Below are positions 15,211-24,131 of a stretch of DNA of 41,971 nucleotides, piece after piece (the first letter of the stretch is position 1; each line of letters begins with the position of its first letter). Below the pieces are notes generated by a model. It searched no databases. It was given only the letters and a program-made list of their open reading frames with translations, and was not told the DNA's origin. The position numbers and the translations under genes are program-made. This stretch comes from Amphibiibacter pelophylacis (GTDB taxonomy: Bacteria; Pseudomonadota; Gammaproteobacteria; Burkholderiales; Burkholderiaceae_C). The stretch covers positions 1-41,971 of the forward strand of contig NZ_JAWDIE010000024.1 of assembly GCF_037688875.1 (NCBI RefSeq), in the 5' to 3' direction.

Positions 15211-17247
15211 ATGACGCAGATGCAGAATCAACCGGGCGCAGCCCGTCGCTGGCTGGGCCGCAGTGCCTTCCGGGCGAGACTTGTGGCCGTGATGGCCCTG
15301 AGCACCACGCTGTTCTCAGGGCTCGCCCACGCGGCGCTGCCCTGGAGCACGCCGTTTGACGCGCAGAAAGACGCGGCCGTGCTGATCGTGCTGGGTCAAT
15401 CCAACGCCGAAGGCTGGACGACCAGCCTGACCCCCACTGAACTTGCCGCGCGCAGCAACCTGGCGAATGTTCACGGGCTGTCGCGCGCCGCCAACCTGAA
15501 GGTCAATGCGCAAAGCGTCACCTGGTCGCCCTACAGCGTCAAAGACAGCAATCTGGGGGACAACTACAACGGCGGCGCCACCATCAACCTGGCGGGCGAA
15601 TTCGCCCAGCGCTGGCAGCAGGCCATCAACGACGGGCAGAAGCTGCCCGATCTGTATGTGGTCCACATTGCCTGGGGCGGGCAGGGTTTTGGTCCCCGCA
15701 CGGGCACAGACAACCGCTGGAGCCCCAGTCGCAATCCAGCCGATGTGCAGAGCCTCTACCCGCTGGCCCGCCGCACGCTGGCGCTGGCCGCCAGCAACCT
15801 GATGCGTCAGGGCAAACGCGTGCGCGTCATTGGCCTGCACTGGAACCAGTGGGAAACCGACAACCAGGCCGGCTGGATGAATTCGGCGCAAGAGGCACAA
15901 AGTGGCTTTGCTGCTCAGCTCAACGGCATTGCTTCTGCGCTGGGGGAAGCGGATTTTCCGATCTACCTGTACCGTCCGCGCTCTACCATTTATAGCCGCA
16001 GGTTTTACGGCGGCAACCTCACCAAATTCAACTACATCGCTCAGGGCCTGACTCAGCTGGCCAGCTCGGGCAGCAAGTTCCGCCTGCTGGACGCCGCTGA
16101 TGCGGTCAGCGCCTCTGGCGCCAGTCTCTTCAATCCCAGTGGCGCGGCCACGGGCGAGCGCTACGGTATTTTCCAGGGCGACACCGTGCACTACACGCCG
16201 GATGTGCAGCGCTGGTTCGCCCGCAAGCAATGGGATCTGGTCTTTACCTCGGGCGTGTATGGCGGCGAAGTGCGCTCGGTGGATGCCAGCCTGGTGCCCG
16301 CAGGCACGGTGCCATCGACCGGCTGCCTGAACCCGCTGGCGACCGGCAACGCCGACTTTGGCGGTGACTGCGCGCACGATCTGCTGTTCAGCAACGGCCA
16401 GGGTGGCTATGTGATCTGGCAGATGAAAAATGGTCGTATCCTGGCCAATTCCGGTTTGCTCTCGGCCACGCTGCCTTGGACGCCCATTGCCCAGCGCGAT
16501 TTCAATGGCGATGGCCGCACCGATGTGCTGTGGTACCAGCCGGTTGAAGACCGTTACGTGCTCTGGACCATGGGGGCCAATGGCCGTGCGCAATCCGCTC
16601 AAGTGATGACAAAGCATGTACCGGGCTGGAAGGTCGTGGGCGTGGCTGATTTTGACGGCGATGGCAAGGCCGACCTGCTGTGGCACAACGCGGCCACTGG
16701 CCAGGCGCTGGTCTGGCTGATGAATGGCGCCAGTACCGCTCCCATGCAGGCGGCCCCGGCCCTGACGCTTCCTGCCGGTTATCAGGTCAAGGCCACGGCC
16801 GACTTCAAAGGCCTGGGCCGTGCGCAGGTGCTGCTGCACAACCCCACGACCGACGACTACCGCCTGTGGACCCTGACGGGCCGCGCCCTGACCGCTGAAG
16901 AAGCCCTGCCAAGTCACGAACCGGGCTGGTCGGTGTGGGCTACGGGCGATGTCAATGGTGACGGCAAGGCCGACATCCTGTGGTTCAACGCCGCCACGCG
17001 CGGCCGCGTGACCTGGCTGATGGACGGTGCGCGCAGGCTCGCAGGACAGGGCCAGAGCGTACTGCCTGCCGGGCAGCAGCAGCTTCAGGCGGCCGACGTC
17101 TCCGGCCAGGGCCGTGTCAGCATCCTGCTGCGCGACCCCCAGACCGGCGCGATGCAGATCGAAGACCCGGTATCGGGTGCGCTGACGCCCTTTGCCAGCC
17201 AGCCCTCACTGGGCTGGATGCCGGTGGCGGTGGACGCTCTGCACTGA
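15211..17247 (+). CDS. Secreted SGNH/CE6-type esterase with FG-GAP propeller, copy 2
   Basis: A 678-residue paralogue of the previous gene with the same order: signal segment ending FSGLAHA, catalytic domain with LIVLGQSNAEG, HIAWGGQGFG, GLHWNQWE and D-T-V-H, then six propeller-type repeats with full calcium loops in RDFNGDGRTD, ADFDGDGKAD and GDVNGDGKAD. The start is ATG 15211 (MTQMQNQPG), preceded by AAGGGTG; upstream in-frame codons from 15091 lie in the regulatory region. It lacks the Q/V/P insertion of the copy 1 leader. Parts of its DNA are nearly identical to copy 1 and others to copy 3. Copy 3 begins 15 bases after its stop, so the two are co-transcribed. Confidence 0.85.
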   Translation: MTQMQNQPGAARRWLGRSAFRARLVAVMALSTTLFSGLAHAALPWSTPFDAQKDAAVLIVLGQSNAEGWTTSLTPTELAARSNLANVHGLSRAANLKVNAQSVTWSPYSVKDSNLGDNYNGGATINLAGEFAQRWQQAINDGQKLPDLYVVHIAWGGQGFGPRTGTDNRWSPSRNPADVQSLYPLARRTLALAASNLMRQGKRVRVIGLHWNQWETDNQAGWMNSAQEAQSGFAAQLNGIASALGEADFPIYLYRPRSTIYSRRFYGGNLTKFNYIAQGLTQLASSGSKFRLLDAADAVSASGASLFNPSGAATGERYGIFQGDTVHYTPDVQRWFARKQWDLVFTSGVYGGEVRSVDASLVPAGTVPSTGCLNPLATGNADFGGDCAHDLLFSNGQGGYVIWQMKNGRILANSGLLSATLPWTPIAQRDFNGDGRTDVLWYQPVEDRYVLWTMGANGRAQSAQVMTKHVPGWKVVGVADFDGDGKADLLWHNAATGQALVWLMNGASTAPMQAAPALTLPAGYQVKATADFKGLGRAQVLLHNPTTDDYRLWTLTGRALTAEEALPSHEPGWSVWATGDVNGDGKADILWFNAATRGRVTWLMDGARRLAGQGQSVLPAGQQQLQAADVSGQGRVSILLRDPQTGAMQIEDPVSGALTPFASQPSLGWMPVAVDALH

Positions 17248-17262
17248 AATAGAGACGACACC

Positions 17263-19287
17263 ATGAAGCAGAAACAGAATCAGCCCGGCCCGGCCATCTC
17301 CTGGCTGGCCCGTATGGCCACCCGGATGGCTGTCGTGGCCCTGGCCCTCCCGGGGTTCACCGGGGTCGCGCAGGCGGCCTTGCCCTGGAGCACGCCCCTG
17401 GACCCGCAGCGCGACGCGGCCGTGCTGATCCTGCTGGGTCAATCCAATGCCGAAGGCGTGAAGACCAGTCTGAGCGCGGCCGAAGTGGCCGCGCGCAGCA
17501 ACCTGGCGAACGTTCACGGGCTGTCGCGCGCCGCCAACCTGAAGGTCAATGCGCAAAGCGTCACGTGGTCGCCCTACAGCGTCAAAGACAGCAATCTGGG
17601 CAACAACTCCAGCGGGGGCGCCACCGTCAACGTGGCGGGCGAGTTCGCCCTGCGCTGGCAGCAGGCCATCAACGACGGCCAGAAACTGCCGGACCTGTAC
17701 GTTGTCAATATCTCGTGGAGCGGCCAGGGCTTCGGCCCCGGCACCACCGGGTACGACCGCTGGAGCCCCAGCCGCAATCCGGCCGATGTTCAGAGCCTCT
17801 ACCCGCTGGCCCGGCGCACGCTGGCGCTGGCCGCCAGTAACCTGTTGCGCCAGGACAAGCGCGTGCGCGTCATCGGCCTACACTGGAACCAGTGGGAGGC
17901 CGAAAACGTCGCGGGCTGGATGAACTCGGCGGCGGATGTGCAGGACGCCTTCGCTGCGGAGCTGAACGGCATCGCTTCGGCGCTGGGCGACGCCGATTTC
18001 CCGATCTACCTCTACCGCCCGCGATCCACCTCCCTGAGCCGCAACTACTACGGCGGGAACCCGGCCAAATACAACGCCATCGTCCAGGGCCTGACGCAGC
18101 TGGCCAGCTCGGGCGGCAAGTTCCGCCTGCTGGACGCCGCCGATGCGGTCAGCACCACGGGCGCGCGCCTCTTCAATCCCAGCAGTGCTGCCACCGGCGA
18201 GCGCTACGGTATTTTCCTGGACACCCTGCACTACACGCCAGAGGTGCAGCGCTGGTTCGCCAGAAAGCAGTGGGATCTGATGTTTACCTCCGGCGTTTAC
18301 GGGGGCGAAGTGCGCTCGGTGGATCTCAGCCTGCTGCCGCCCGGCGCCGCTGCGTCCACGGGCTGCGCCAACCCGCAAGCGACGGGCAATGCCGACTTTG
18401 GCGGTGACTGCGCACACGATCTGTTCTTCAGCAACGGCCAGGGCCGCTACGTGATCTGGCAGATGCGTGAGGGCCGCATTCTGGCCAATTCCGGGGTGCT
18501 ATCCGCCACGCTGCCCTGGACGCCTATTGCCCAGCGCGATTTCAACGGCGATGGCCGCACAGATGTGCTGTGGTACCAGCCGGTTGAAGACCGTTACGTG
18601 CTCTGGATCATGGGGGCCAATGGCCGTGCGCAATCTGTCCAGGTCGTGACTAAGCATGTCCCGGGCTGGAAGGTCGTGGGCGTGGCTGATTTTGACGGCG
18701 ACGGCAAGTCCGACCTGCTGTGGCACCACGCGGCCTCGGGCCAGGCGCTGGTCTGGCTGATGAATGGCGCCAGCACTGCGCCCATGCAGGCGTCGTCGGG
18801 GATGCAGCTGCCCGCCGGGTATCAGGTCAAGGCCACGGCCGACTTCAAAGGCCTGGGCCGTGCGCAGGTGCTGCTGCACAACCCTTCGACCGACGACTAC
18901 CGCCTGTGGACCCTGACGGGCCGCGCCCTGACCGCTGACGAAGCCGTGACGGATCACGAGCCGGGCTGGTCGGTGTGGGCCACGGGCGATGTCAATGGTG
19001 ACGGCAAGGCCGACATCCTGTGGTTCAACGCCGCCACGCGCGGCCGGGTGACCTGGCTGATGGACGGTGCGCGCAGGCTCGCCGGACAGGGCCAGAGCGC
19101 GCTGCCCGCCGGACAGCAGCAGCTTCAGGCGGCCGACGTCTCCGGCCAGGGCCGTGTCAGCATCCTGCTGCGCGACCCTCAGACCGGCGCGATGCAGATC
19201 GAAGACCCGGTATCGGGTGCACTGACGCCCTTTGCCAGCCAGCCCTCACTGGGCTGGATGCCGGTGGCGGTGGATGGTCTGCGCTGA
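17263..19287 (+). CDS. Secreted SGNH/CE6-type esterase with FG-GAP propeller, copy 3
   Basis: The third paralogue, 674 residues, starting MKQKQNQPG and carrying a signal segment that ends GVAQA. The catalytic motifs LILLGQSNAEG and GLHWNQWE are kept. It differs from copies 1 and 2 in the middle block (VVNISWSGQGFG instead of HIAWGG; SLSRNYYGGNPAKYN instead of IYSRRFYGGNLTKFN) and has D-T-L-H for D-T-V-H, so substrate preference may differ. Its propeller is almost the same as that of copy 2. With only 15 bases before it and no copy of the upstream block, it most likely depends on the copy 2 promoter. Confidence 0.85.
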   Translation: MKQKQNQPGPAISWLARMATRMAVVALALPGFTGVAQAALPWSTPLDPQRDAAVLILLGQSNAEGVKTSLSAAEVAARSNLANVHGLSRAANLKVNAQSVTWSPYSVKDSNLGNNSSGGATVNVAGEFALRWQQAINDGQKLPDLYVVNISWSGQGFGPGTTGYDRWSPSRNPADVQSLYPLARRTLALAASNLLRQDKRVRVIGLHWNQWEAENVAGWMNSAADVQDAFAAELNGIASALGDADFPIYLYRPRSTSLSRNYYGGNPAKYNAIVQGLTQLASSGGKFRLLDAADAVSTTGARLFNPSSAATGERYGIFLDTLHYTPEVQRWFARKQWDLMFTSGVYGGEVRSVDLSLLPPGAAASTGCANPQATGNADFGGDCAHDLFFSNGQGRYVIWQMREGRILANSGVLSATLPWTPIAQRDFNGDGRTDVLWYQPVEDRYVLWIMGANGRAQSVQVVTKHVPGWKVVGVADFDGDGKSDLLWHHAASGQALVWLMNGASTAPMQASSGMQLPAGYQVKATADFKGLGRAQVLLHNPSTDDYRLWTLTGRALTADEAVTDHEPGWSVWATGDVNGDGKADILWFNAATRGRVTWLMDGARRLAGQGQSALPAGQQQLQAADVSGQGRVSILLRDPQTGAMQIEDPVSGALTPFASQPSLGWMPVAVDGLR

Positions 19288-19293
19288 TCCAGG

Positions 19294-19315
19294 CTGAGCG
19301 CCCAAAGGCGCTCAG
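19294..19315. terminator. Hairpin between convergent genes
   Basis: CTGAGCGCC-CAAA-GGCGCTCAG is a perfect 9-bp stem with a four-base loop, seven bases after the copy 3 stop and before the convergent cydC. No T-run follows on either strand, so it may be an mRNA-stabilising or rho-assisted end rather than a simple intrinsic terminator. Confidence 0.5.
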
Positions 19316-19418
19316 GCCCGGCCTCACCAGCTTCTCGGCCAGTTCGCCGCCGCCGATCCCCCGCGGCTTCAGGAAGAGATCGGTGATGAACCCGCCAGGA
19401 TGCGGGGGGTGAGCTGAT

Positions 19419-21113
19419 TCATGCGGGGTCTCTGGCCAGATCCACCCGCTGCCCAAACAGCGCCCGGCCCTGCGGGCGGTGCGAAATCCAGATCAGCGTG
19501 CGGCCCACGTTCCAGGCGCAGATGCGCTCGGCCAGCAATTCGGCGGCGGCATCGTCCAGCCCTTCGGTGGGCTCGTCCAGAACGGTGATGGGCGCCTGGC
19601 GCAGCAGGGCGCGGGCCACGCCCAGGCGGCGCAACTGCCCGCCGGACAGGCTCTGGCCGCCTTCGTCGATCCAGGTGTCCAGGCCCTCGGGCCAGGCGGT
19701 GACGGTGTCGGCCAGGCCGACCAGCGCCAGCACCTGCAGCATCTGCTCGGGCGTCGCGTCTGGTACTGCGATGCGCAGGTTGTCGGCCAGCGTGCCCTGG
19801 CGTGCCCAGGCGAACTGGCTGGACACGGCCAGGGTGCGGCGCAAGGTGGCTTCGTCGAGATCGTCCAGCGCCGCGCCGCCCAGGTGGATCTGCCCCTGGG
19901 TTGGCCGCTCGAAGCGCGCCAGCAGCTGGACCAGCGACGATTTGCCGCAGCCGCTGGGCCCGCTCAGAAAGCAGTGCGCGCCGCTGGGCACCTGAAGCGT
20001 CAGGCCGCGCAGCACGGGTGTGTGCGCGTCCCAGGCGAAATCCAGACCGTGGATGTCAACGGTGCCGTCCACAGGCTGGGGCCCGCTGGCGGGCGGGATG
20101 ACGTCGGGCGTTTGGCCGGTGATGTCGTCCAGGCGCTGGGCGGCGTGGGTCATGGCGGGCAGCTCGGCCAGGCCTGTGACCACGGGCGCGGCGATCTCGG
20201 CCAGGCCCAGCAGCAGCAGGACGATGGCCACCAGCAGCGGGCCATCGACCCGGCCGCCCCACAGCAGCAGCGTGGCCCAGGCCGCCAGGCCGCAGACGGC
20301 GATGGCCCCGGCGCGGGCGAAAGCCCCAAGGCGCTCGTGCTGCCACTGCGCGTGCAGTGCGGCGGTCGAGGCCGCCAGCGCGCGGTTGCGCGCCGCAGAC
20401 CAGGCGCTGGCGTGAAAGGCCAGCACACCCGCGCCGTCGGCGGCGTCGATCAGGCGGCGGCGCAGCACGGCGCGGCGTGCCACCCAGGCGCGGCTGCTGG
20501 GCTGGCCCAGATGCCACAGCAGCGGCGCCAATGCCATCAGCAGCGCCAGCAGCGTCAAGGGCACGAGGGCGCCGCCGCCCGGCAGGGCCCAGCCCAGCAC
20601 CAGTGCCAGCAGCAGCAGACCCAGCGTCAGGGCCAGCGCGGGCAGGGCCAGGCGCGGCAGCAGGCCGTCGAGCTGCTCGACATCGCGCATGAAGCGCTGC
20701 AGCAGATCGGCCCCGTGGTACACGCCGACCTGGCGCGGCGACAGCGGAAACAGCCGCGCCAGCAGCCACACGCGCACCCGCGCCAGCAGGCGGAAAGTGG
20801 CTTCGTGACTGACCACGCGCTCGGCCCAGCGACCGGCCGTGCGCGTCAGCGCCAGCCCGCGCACGCCCGCACCGGGGTAGAAAAAGTTGAAGGCCTGCGC
20901 GGTGGTCAGGCTCAGGCCCGCGACCGCTGCGGCGCTGAGAAACCAGCCCGACAGCGCCAGCAGCCCCACCGTGGCAACCAGCGTGACCAGGCCCAGCAGC
21001 AGGCTGAGCGCGTACCAGCCGCGCAGGCCCTGAATCAGGCGCAGATAGGGCCGCAGCACGGCCAGCGGGGCGGGGCTGCCGGTGGATTCGCTGGATTCGG
21101 TGCGCTCAGACAT
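19419..21113 (-). CDS. cydC: Heterodimeric ABC transporter subunit CydC
   Basis: A 564-residue ABC exporter half with six N-terminal membrane segments and a C-terminal nucleotide-binding domain: Walker A GPSGCGKSS, signature LSGGQLRRLGVARALL, Walker B ITVLDEPTEGLDD. With CydD it forms the inner-membrane transporter needed to assemble cytochrome bd oxidase, through export of cysteine/glutathione and/or handling of haem. I chose the ATG at 21111-21113, preceded by GAGGAT; it overlaps the cydD stop by eight bases. A longer frame to 21146 would start inside cydD with non-homologous residues. No cydA or cydB is in the window. Confidence 0.92.
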   Translation of the reverse strand: MSERTESSESTGSPAPLAVLRPYLRLIQGLRGWYALSLLLGLVTLVATVGLLALSGWFLSAAAVAGLSLTTAQAFNFFYPGAGVRGLALTRTAGRWAERVVSHEATFRLLARVRVWLLARLFPLSPRQVGVYHGADLLQRFMRDVEQLDGLLPRLALPALALTLGLLLLALVLGWALPGGGALVPLTLLALLMALAPLLWHLGQPSSRAWVARRAVLRRRLIDAADGAGVLAFHASAWSAARNRALAASTAALHAQWQHERLGAFARAGAIAVCGLAAWATLLLWGGRVDGPLLVAIVLLLLGLAEIAAPVVTGLAELPAMTHAAQRLDDITGQTPDVIPPASGPQPVDGTVDIHGLDFAWDAHTPVLRGLTLQVPSGAHCFLSGPSGCGKSSLVQLLARFERPTQGQIHLGGAALDDLDEATLRRTLAVSSQFAWARQGTLADNLRIAVPDATPEQMLQVLALVGLADTVTAWPEGLDTWIDEGGQSLSGGQLRRLGVARALLRQAPITVLDEPTEGLDDAAAELLAERICAWNVGRTLIWISHRPQGRALFGQRVDLARDPA

Positions 21114-22863
21114 GGTGATCCTCGACGGCCAGGAGCTGACCGCCATGCAGGCGCAGCACGCGCTGAGCCAGCGCCAGGGGGGCGGGGCGGTGGCTGACGA
21201 TCAGCGTGGTGCAGCCTTGGGCAAGCTGCTTCAGCCGCTCGATGACGAAGCTTTCTGCTTGCGCGTCCAGGCTGGCGGTGGGCTCGTCCAGCAGCAGCAG
21301 GCGCGGGCGGCGCAGCGCCAGACGGGCCAGCGCCAGGCGGCGCAACTGGCCCCCTGACAGCGGGCGTCCGGCTTCGCCCAGCAGCGTATCGAGCTGCTGC
21401 GGCAGGGCCTGCGCCCAGTCGCCCAGCCCGGCGAAATCCAGCGCCTGGCGCAGATCAGCGTCGGTCGCGGCGCTGCAGGCCGCACGCAGGTTGTCGGCCA
21501 GCGAGCCCGCCAGCAGCGGCGGGTGCTGATCCATCCAGCCGATCTGTTCGCGCCAGGCATGGCGGTCCAGCGTGGCGATGTCCTGGCCATCCACCCGGAC
21601 CTGGCCCGCTGTCGGCGCCACAATGGCCGCCGCCAGGCGCAGCAGGCTGCTCTTGCCCTGGCCGCTTTCGCCCTGCAGGGCCACGCATTCGCCTGGCGCC
21701 AGGCTCAAAGTGCAGCCACTCAGCACTGGCACGCCGCTGCGGTAAGCCAGGCCGACGCCGTCAAAATCCAGGCGGGCCGGGCCGGGGTCTTGCAGCCGGA
21801 CGTGGCCCACGGGCGTGGGAGCTGTGTCTGTGGTGGCATCAGAGCCGGTCAGGCCCAGCACCTCGCGCAGCGAGAGTGCCGCCGCGATGGCTTCGGCGCG
21901 GGCGTGGTAATGCGTGCCCAGTTCGCGCAGGGGCTGGTAAAACTCGGGCGCCAGAAGCAGGATGAAAAGCGCGGTGTAGAGATTGGCCGCGCCGCCGTAA
22001 AAGCCGAAGTTCAGGTACTGCAGCAGGCTGAAGCCCAGGAACACCGCCGTGAGCGCGATGGCCACCGAGGTGAAAAACTCCAGCACCGTTCCCGACAGAA
22101 AGGCCAGGCGCAGCACGCGCATGGTGCGCAGGCGGAAGGCCTCGCCGAGGTGGTCCATGTCCTGCAGGCTGCGCTCGCGGGCGTCAAACAGGCGCAGCGT
22201 GGGCAGGCCACGCACCAGATCCAGAAAAGTGCCGCCCAGGCGCTGCATGGCCTGCATCTGGCGCGTCTGCTCCGAGCGCGTGCCCAGGCCCACCAGCATC
22301 ATGAAAAAGGGAATCAGCGGCGCTGTGCCCAGCAGGATGAGCGCCGCCATCCAGCTGAAGGGCAGAACGGCCAGGAGAATCATCACCGGAACCAGCGCCG
22401 CCAGCCGCTGCTGCGGCAGGTAGCGTGCGAAATAGCCGTTGACCGCATCGACCTGGTCGGTGACGACGCTGCTCAGCGCCCCGGTGGCCATGTGGCTGCT
22501 CCACAGCGGCCCGCCATCGCGGGCGGCGTCCAGCAGACGTTCGCGCAGCGCCTGACGGGCCGACTGCCCGGCGCGCAGGCCCAGCGATTCGCGCGCCAGC
22601 CCCAAAGCCGCGCGCAGCACGATCAGCACCGGGATCAGCGCGAGCACCCCCGCCGGCACCCCTTCCAGGCTGCGCGCCATGACGGCCGCCGTCAGCCCCT
22701 GCGCCAGAGCGGCCATCAGCGCGATCATCACCAGCGCCTGCGCCGCGCCGCACAGCACCGCACCCGTCACCAGCCGCTTTGCGGCGCGGCCATGGGTCTT
22801 CAGCCAGGCCAGGGTCTGGGCGTCGCTGAGGGTGGGCAGCGGATCGGGGGCGGGGGTGGTCAT
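21106..22863 (-). CDS. cydD: Heterodimeric ABC transporter subunit CydD
   Basis: A 585-residue ABC exporter half, partner of CydC. The transmembrane domain (about residues 30-330) includes the conserved RYLPQQRLAALVPV region typical of CydD. The nucleotide-binding domain has Walker A GESGQGKSS, signature LSGGQLRRLALARLAL and Walker B LLLDEPTASLD. The order cydD then cydC matches E. coli. It starts 12 bases after the PheC/AroQ fusion gene with no room for a separate promoter, and overlaps cydC, so it is translated as part of the argG-led run. Confidence 0.93.
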   Translation of the reverse strand: MTTPAPDPLPTLSDAQTLAWLKTHGRAAKRLVTGAVLCGAAQALVMIALMAALAQGLTAAVMARSLEGVPAGVLALIPVLIVLRAALGLARESLGLRAGQSARQALRERLLDAARDGGPLWSSHMATGALSSVVTDQVDAVNGYFARYLPQQRLAALVPVMILLAVLPFSWMAALILLGTAPLIPFFMMLVGLGTRSEQTRQMQAMQRLGGTFLDLVRGLPTLRLFDARERSLQDMDHLGEAFRLRTMRVLRLAFLSGTVLEFFTSVAIALTAVFLGFSLLQYLNFGFYGGAANLYTALFILLLAPEFYQPLRELGTHYHARAEAIAAALSLREVLGLTGSDATTDTAPTPVGHVRLQDPGPARLDFDGVGLAYRSGVPVLSGCTLSLAPGECVALQGESGQGKSSLLRLAAAIVAPTAGQVRVDGQDIATLDRHAWREQIGWMDQHPPLLAGSLADNLRAACSAATDADLRQALDFAGLGDWAQALPQQLDTLLGEAGRPLSGGQLRRLALARLALRRPRLLLLDEPTASLDAQAESFVIERLKQLAQGCTTLIVSHRPAPLALAQRVLRLHGGQLLAVEDHHV

Positions 22864-22875
22864 GTCGCGATGGCG

Positions 22876-24129
22876 TCAGCGGCTCAGATGCGCGGTGGCG
22901 ATCTGGCCCGCCTGCCCCCAGCGCGGCAATAGCTGCGCCTTCAAGGCCACCTGGAGCTGGCTGGCGTCGGGTGCGGGCGCCTGATCCACCCGGGCCAGGG
23001 CCTGCAGCAGGAGCTGGTTGATGGCGTCCAGGCGCGGGCGCACATCGGTTTTCAGATCCTGCACCAGCGTGAAGGGCGGCTGGCTCTGGGCCTGCCACTG
23101 GGCGATGCGTTCGCGCTCCAGTGTTTTGGCCGCTTCGATCTGGTCCTCGAAGAAGCGCTGTACGCGCTCGGGCGCCAGCTTCAGGCGGGCTGCGTCGGCC
23201 TGCAGGCTGGCCAGCATACTGCGTTCGCGCTCTGCGTCTTCGATGGCGCCGTGGCTGTTCCATTTGCTGCGCGCGACGTCTTCGATCACCTTCAGCCGCT
23301 CGTTGACCAGAGCCACCAGCTGCTGCAGATCGCCCTGCGGCGCCCGCTGCAGCCAAGGCCAGTCGACCCAGCGCGCCTGCATGGTTTTCAGGCTGCCGGT
23401 AGCGATCTGCAGGTGCAGCCACTGGTCGACGTAATTCTTCCAGCGCCAGTCGTTGGGCAGCACGTAGGCTTTTTCCGAGTAATCGAAAGGCCGGTCCGGG
23501 TGGATGGCGCACAGCTCGGGGTGCAGCTTTTCCTGCAGCCGGGTTTCGATGGCGTCGGTGACCATCAGGTCGGCCTTGCCATCCACGATCTGGGTGAAGA
23601 TGCTGACGTTATCGGGGTAAACGGTCAGGCTGGCCTGCGGCAGATTGGCCCGGGCGAACTTCTCGTTGGTCCCGCCTGGATTGACGATCAGCCGTGTGGA
23701 CGGCTGGTTGATCTGTGCCAGCGTCTGGAAACGCTCCTTGCTGCTGCACAGCGTGATCGGCGTCTTGCCATCGACCAGATAGGGCAGCGAGAACTGCGCC
23801 TGACGCTGGCGCGCCAGGTTGATCGAGACCCCACCCATACCGATGTCAAAGCGCCCGGCCTGCAGATCGGGCATCAGCTTGCCCCAGGTGGTGGGGACCA
23901 GTTCGAGCCGCACGCCCAGCGACTGCGCCAGATCGGCCGCCAGATCGATGTCCATGCCCTCGAAGCGCTGCGTCACCGGATTGCTGAAGCTGAAGGGCTT
24001 GTAATCGCCCGTCGTACCCACCCGCAGCACGCCGCGCGCGACGACATCGTCCAGCACGTCGGCCTGCGCAAGGGCCGGAAGCAGCAGGGCCAGCGCCAGT
24101 GCGCCGGCCAGGGAAGTGCGGCGGATCAT
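22876..24129 (-). CDS. Exported cyclohexadienyl dehydratase / AroQ-gamma chorismate mutase fusion
   Basis: A 417-residue periplasmic protein. The signal peptide ends PALAQA-D. Residues about 25-265 are a periplasmic-binding-protein fold of the PheC (cyclohexadienyl/arogenate dehydratase) type, beginning LDDVVARGVLRVGTTGDYKP. Residues about 270-345 look like a secreted AroQ-gamma chorismate mutase: NERLKVIEDVARSKW (R and K), AIEDAERERSML (R) and FFEDQIEAAK (E and Q), all in the expected order. Together these would turn chorismate through prephenate to phenylpyruvate outside the cytoplasm. I chose ATG 24129 (MIRRTS), with GAGGG before it; a TTG at 24135 is less likely. An automatic pipeline would probably call it an amino-acid-binding protein. 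It starts two bases after the argG stop. Confidence 0.82.
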   Translation of the reverse strand: MIRRTSLAGALALALLLPALAQADVLDDVVARGVLRVGTTGDYKPFSFSNPVTQRFEGMDIDLAADLAQSLGVRLELVPTTWGKLMPDLQAGRFDIGMGGVSINLARQRQAQFSLPYLVDGKTPITLCSSKERFQTLAQINQPSTRLIVNPGGTNEKFARANLPQASLTVYPDNVSIFTQIVDGKADLMVTDAIETRLQEKLHPELCAIHPDRPFDYSEKAYVLPNDWRWKNYVDQWLHLQIATGSLKTMQARWVDWPWLQRAPQGDLQQLVALVNERLKVIEDVARSKWNSHGAIEDAERERSMLASLQADAARLKLAPERVQRFFEDQIEAAKTLERERIAQWQAQSQPPFTLVQDLKTDVRPRLDAINQLLLQALARVDQAPAPDASQLQVALKAQLLPRWGQAGQIATAHLSR

Positions 24130-24131
24130 GA

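Noticed and set aside
19320..19418. Minus-strand residues such as GGFITDLFLKPRGIGGGELAEK after the cydC stop, which might be a gene remnant
   Set aside because: The stretch is protein-like but short, with no start or ribosome-binding site in frame, and I cannot place it in a family. Too little to call a pseudogene.
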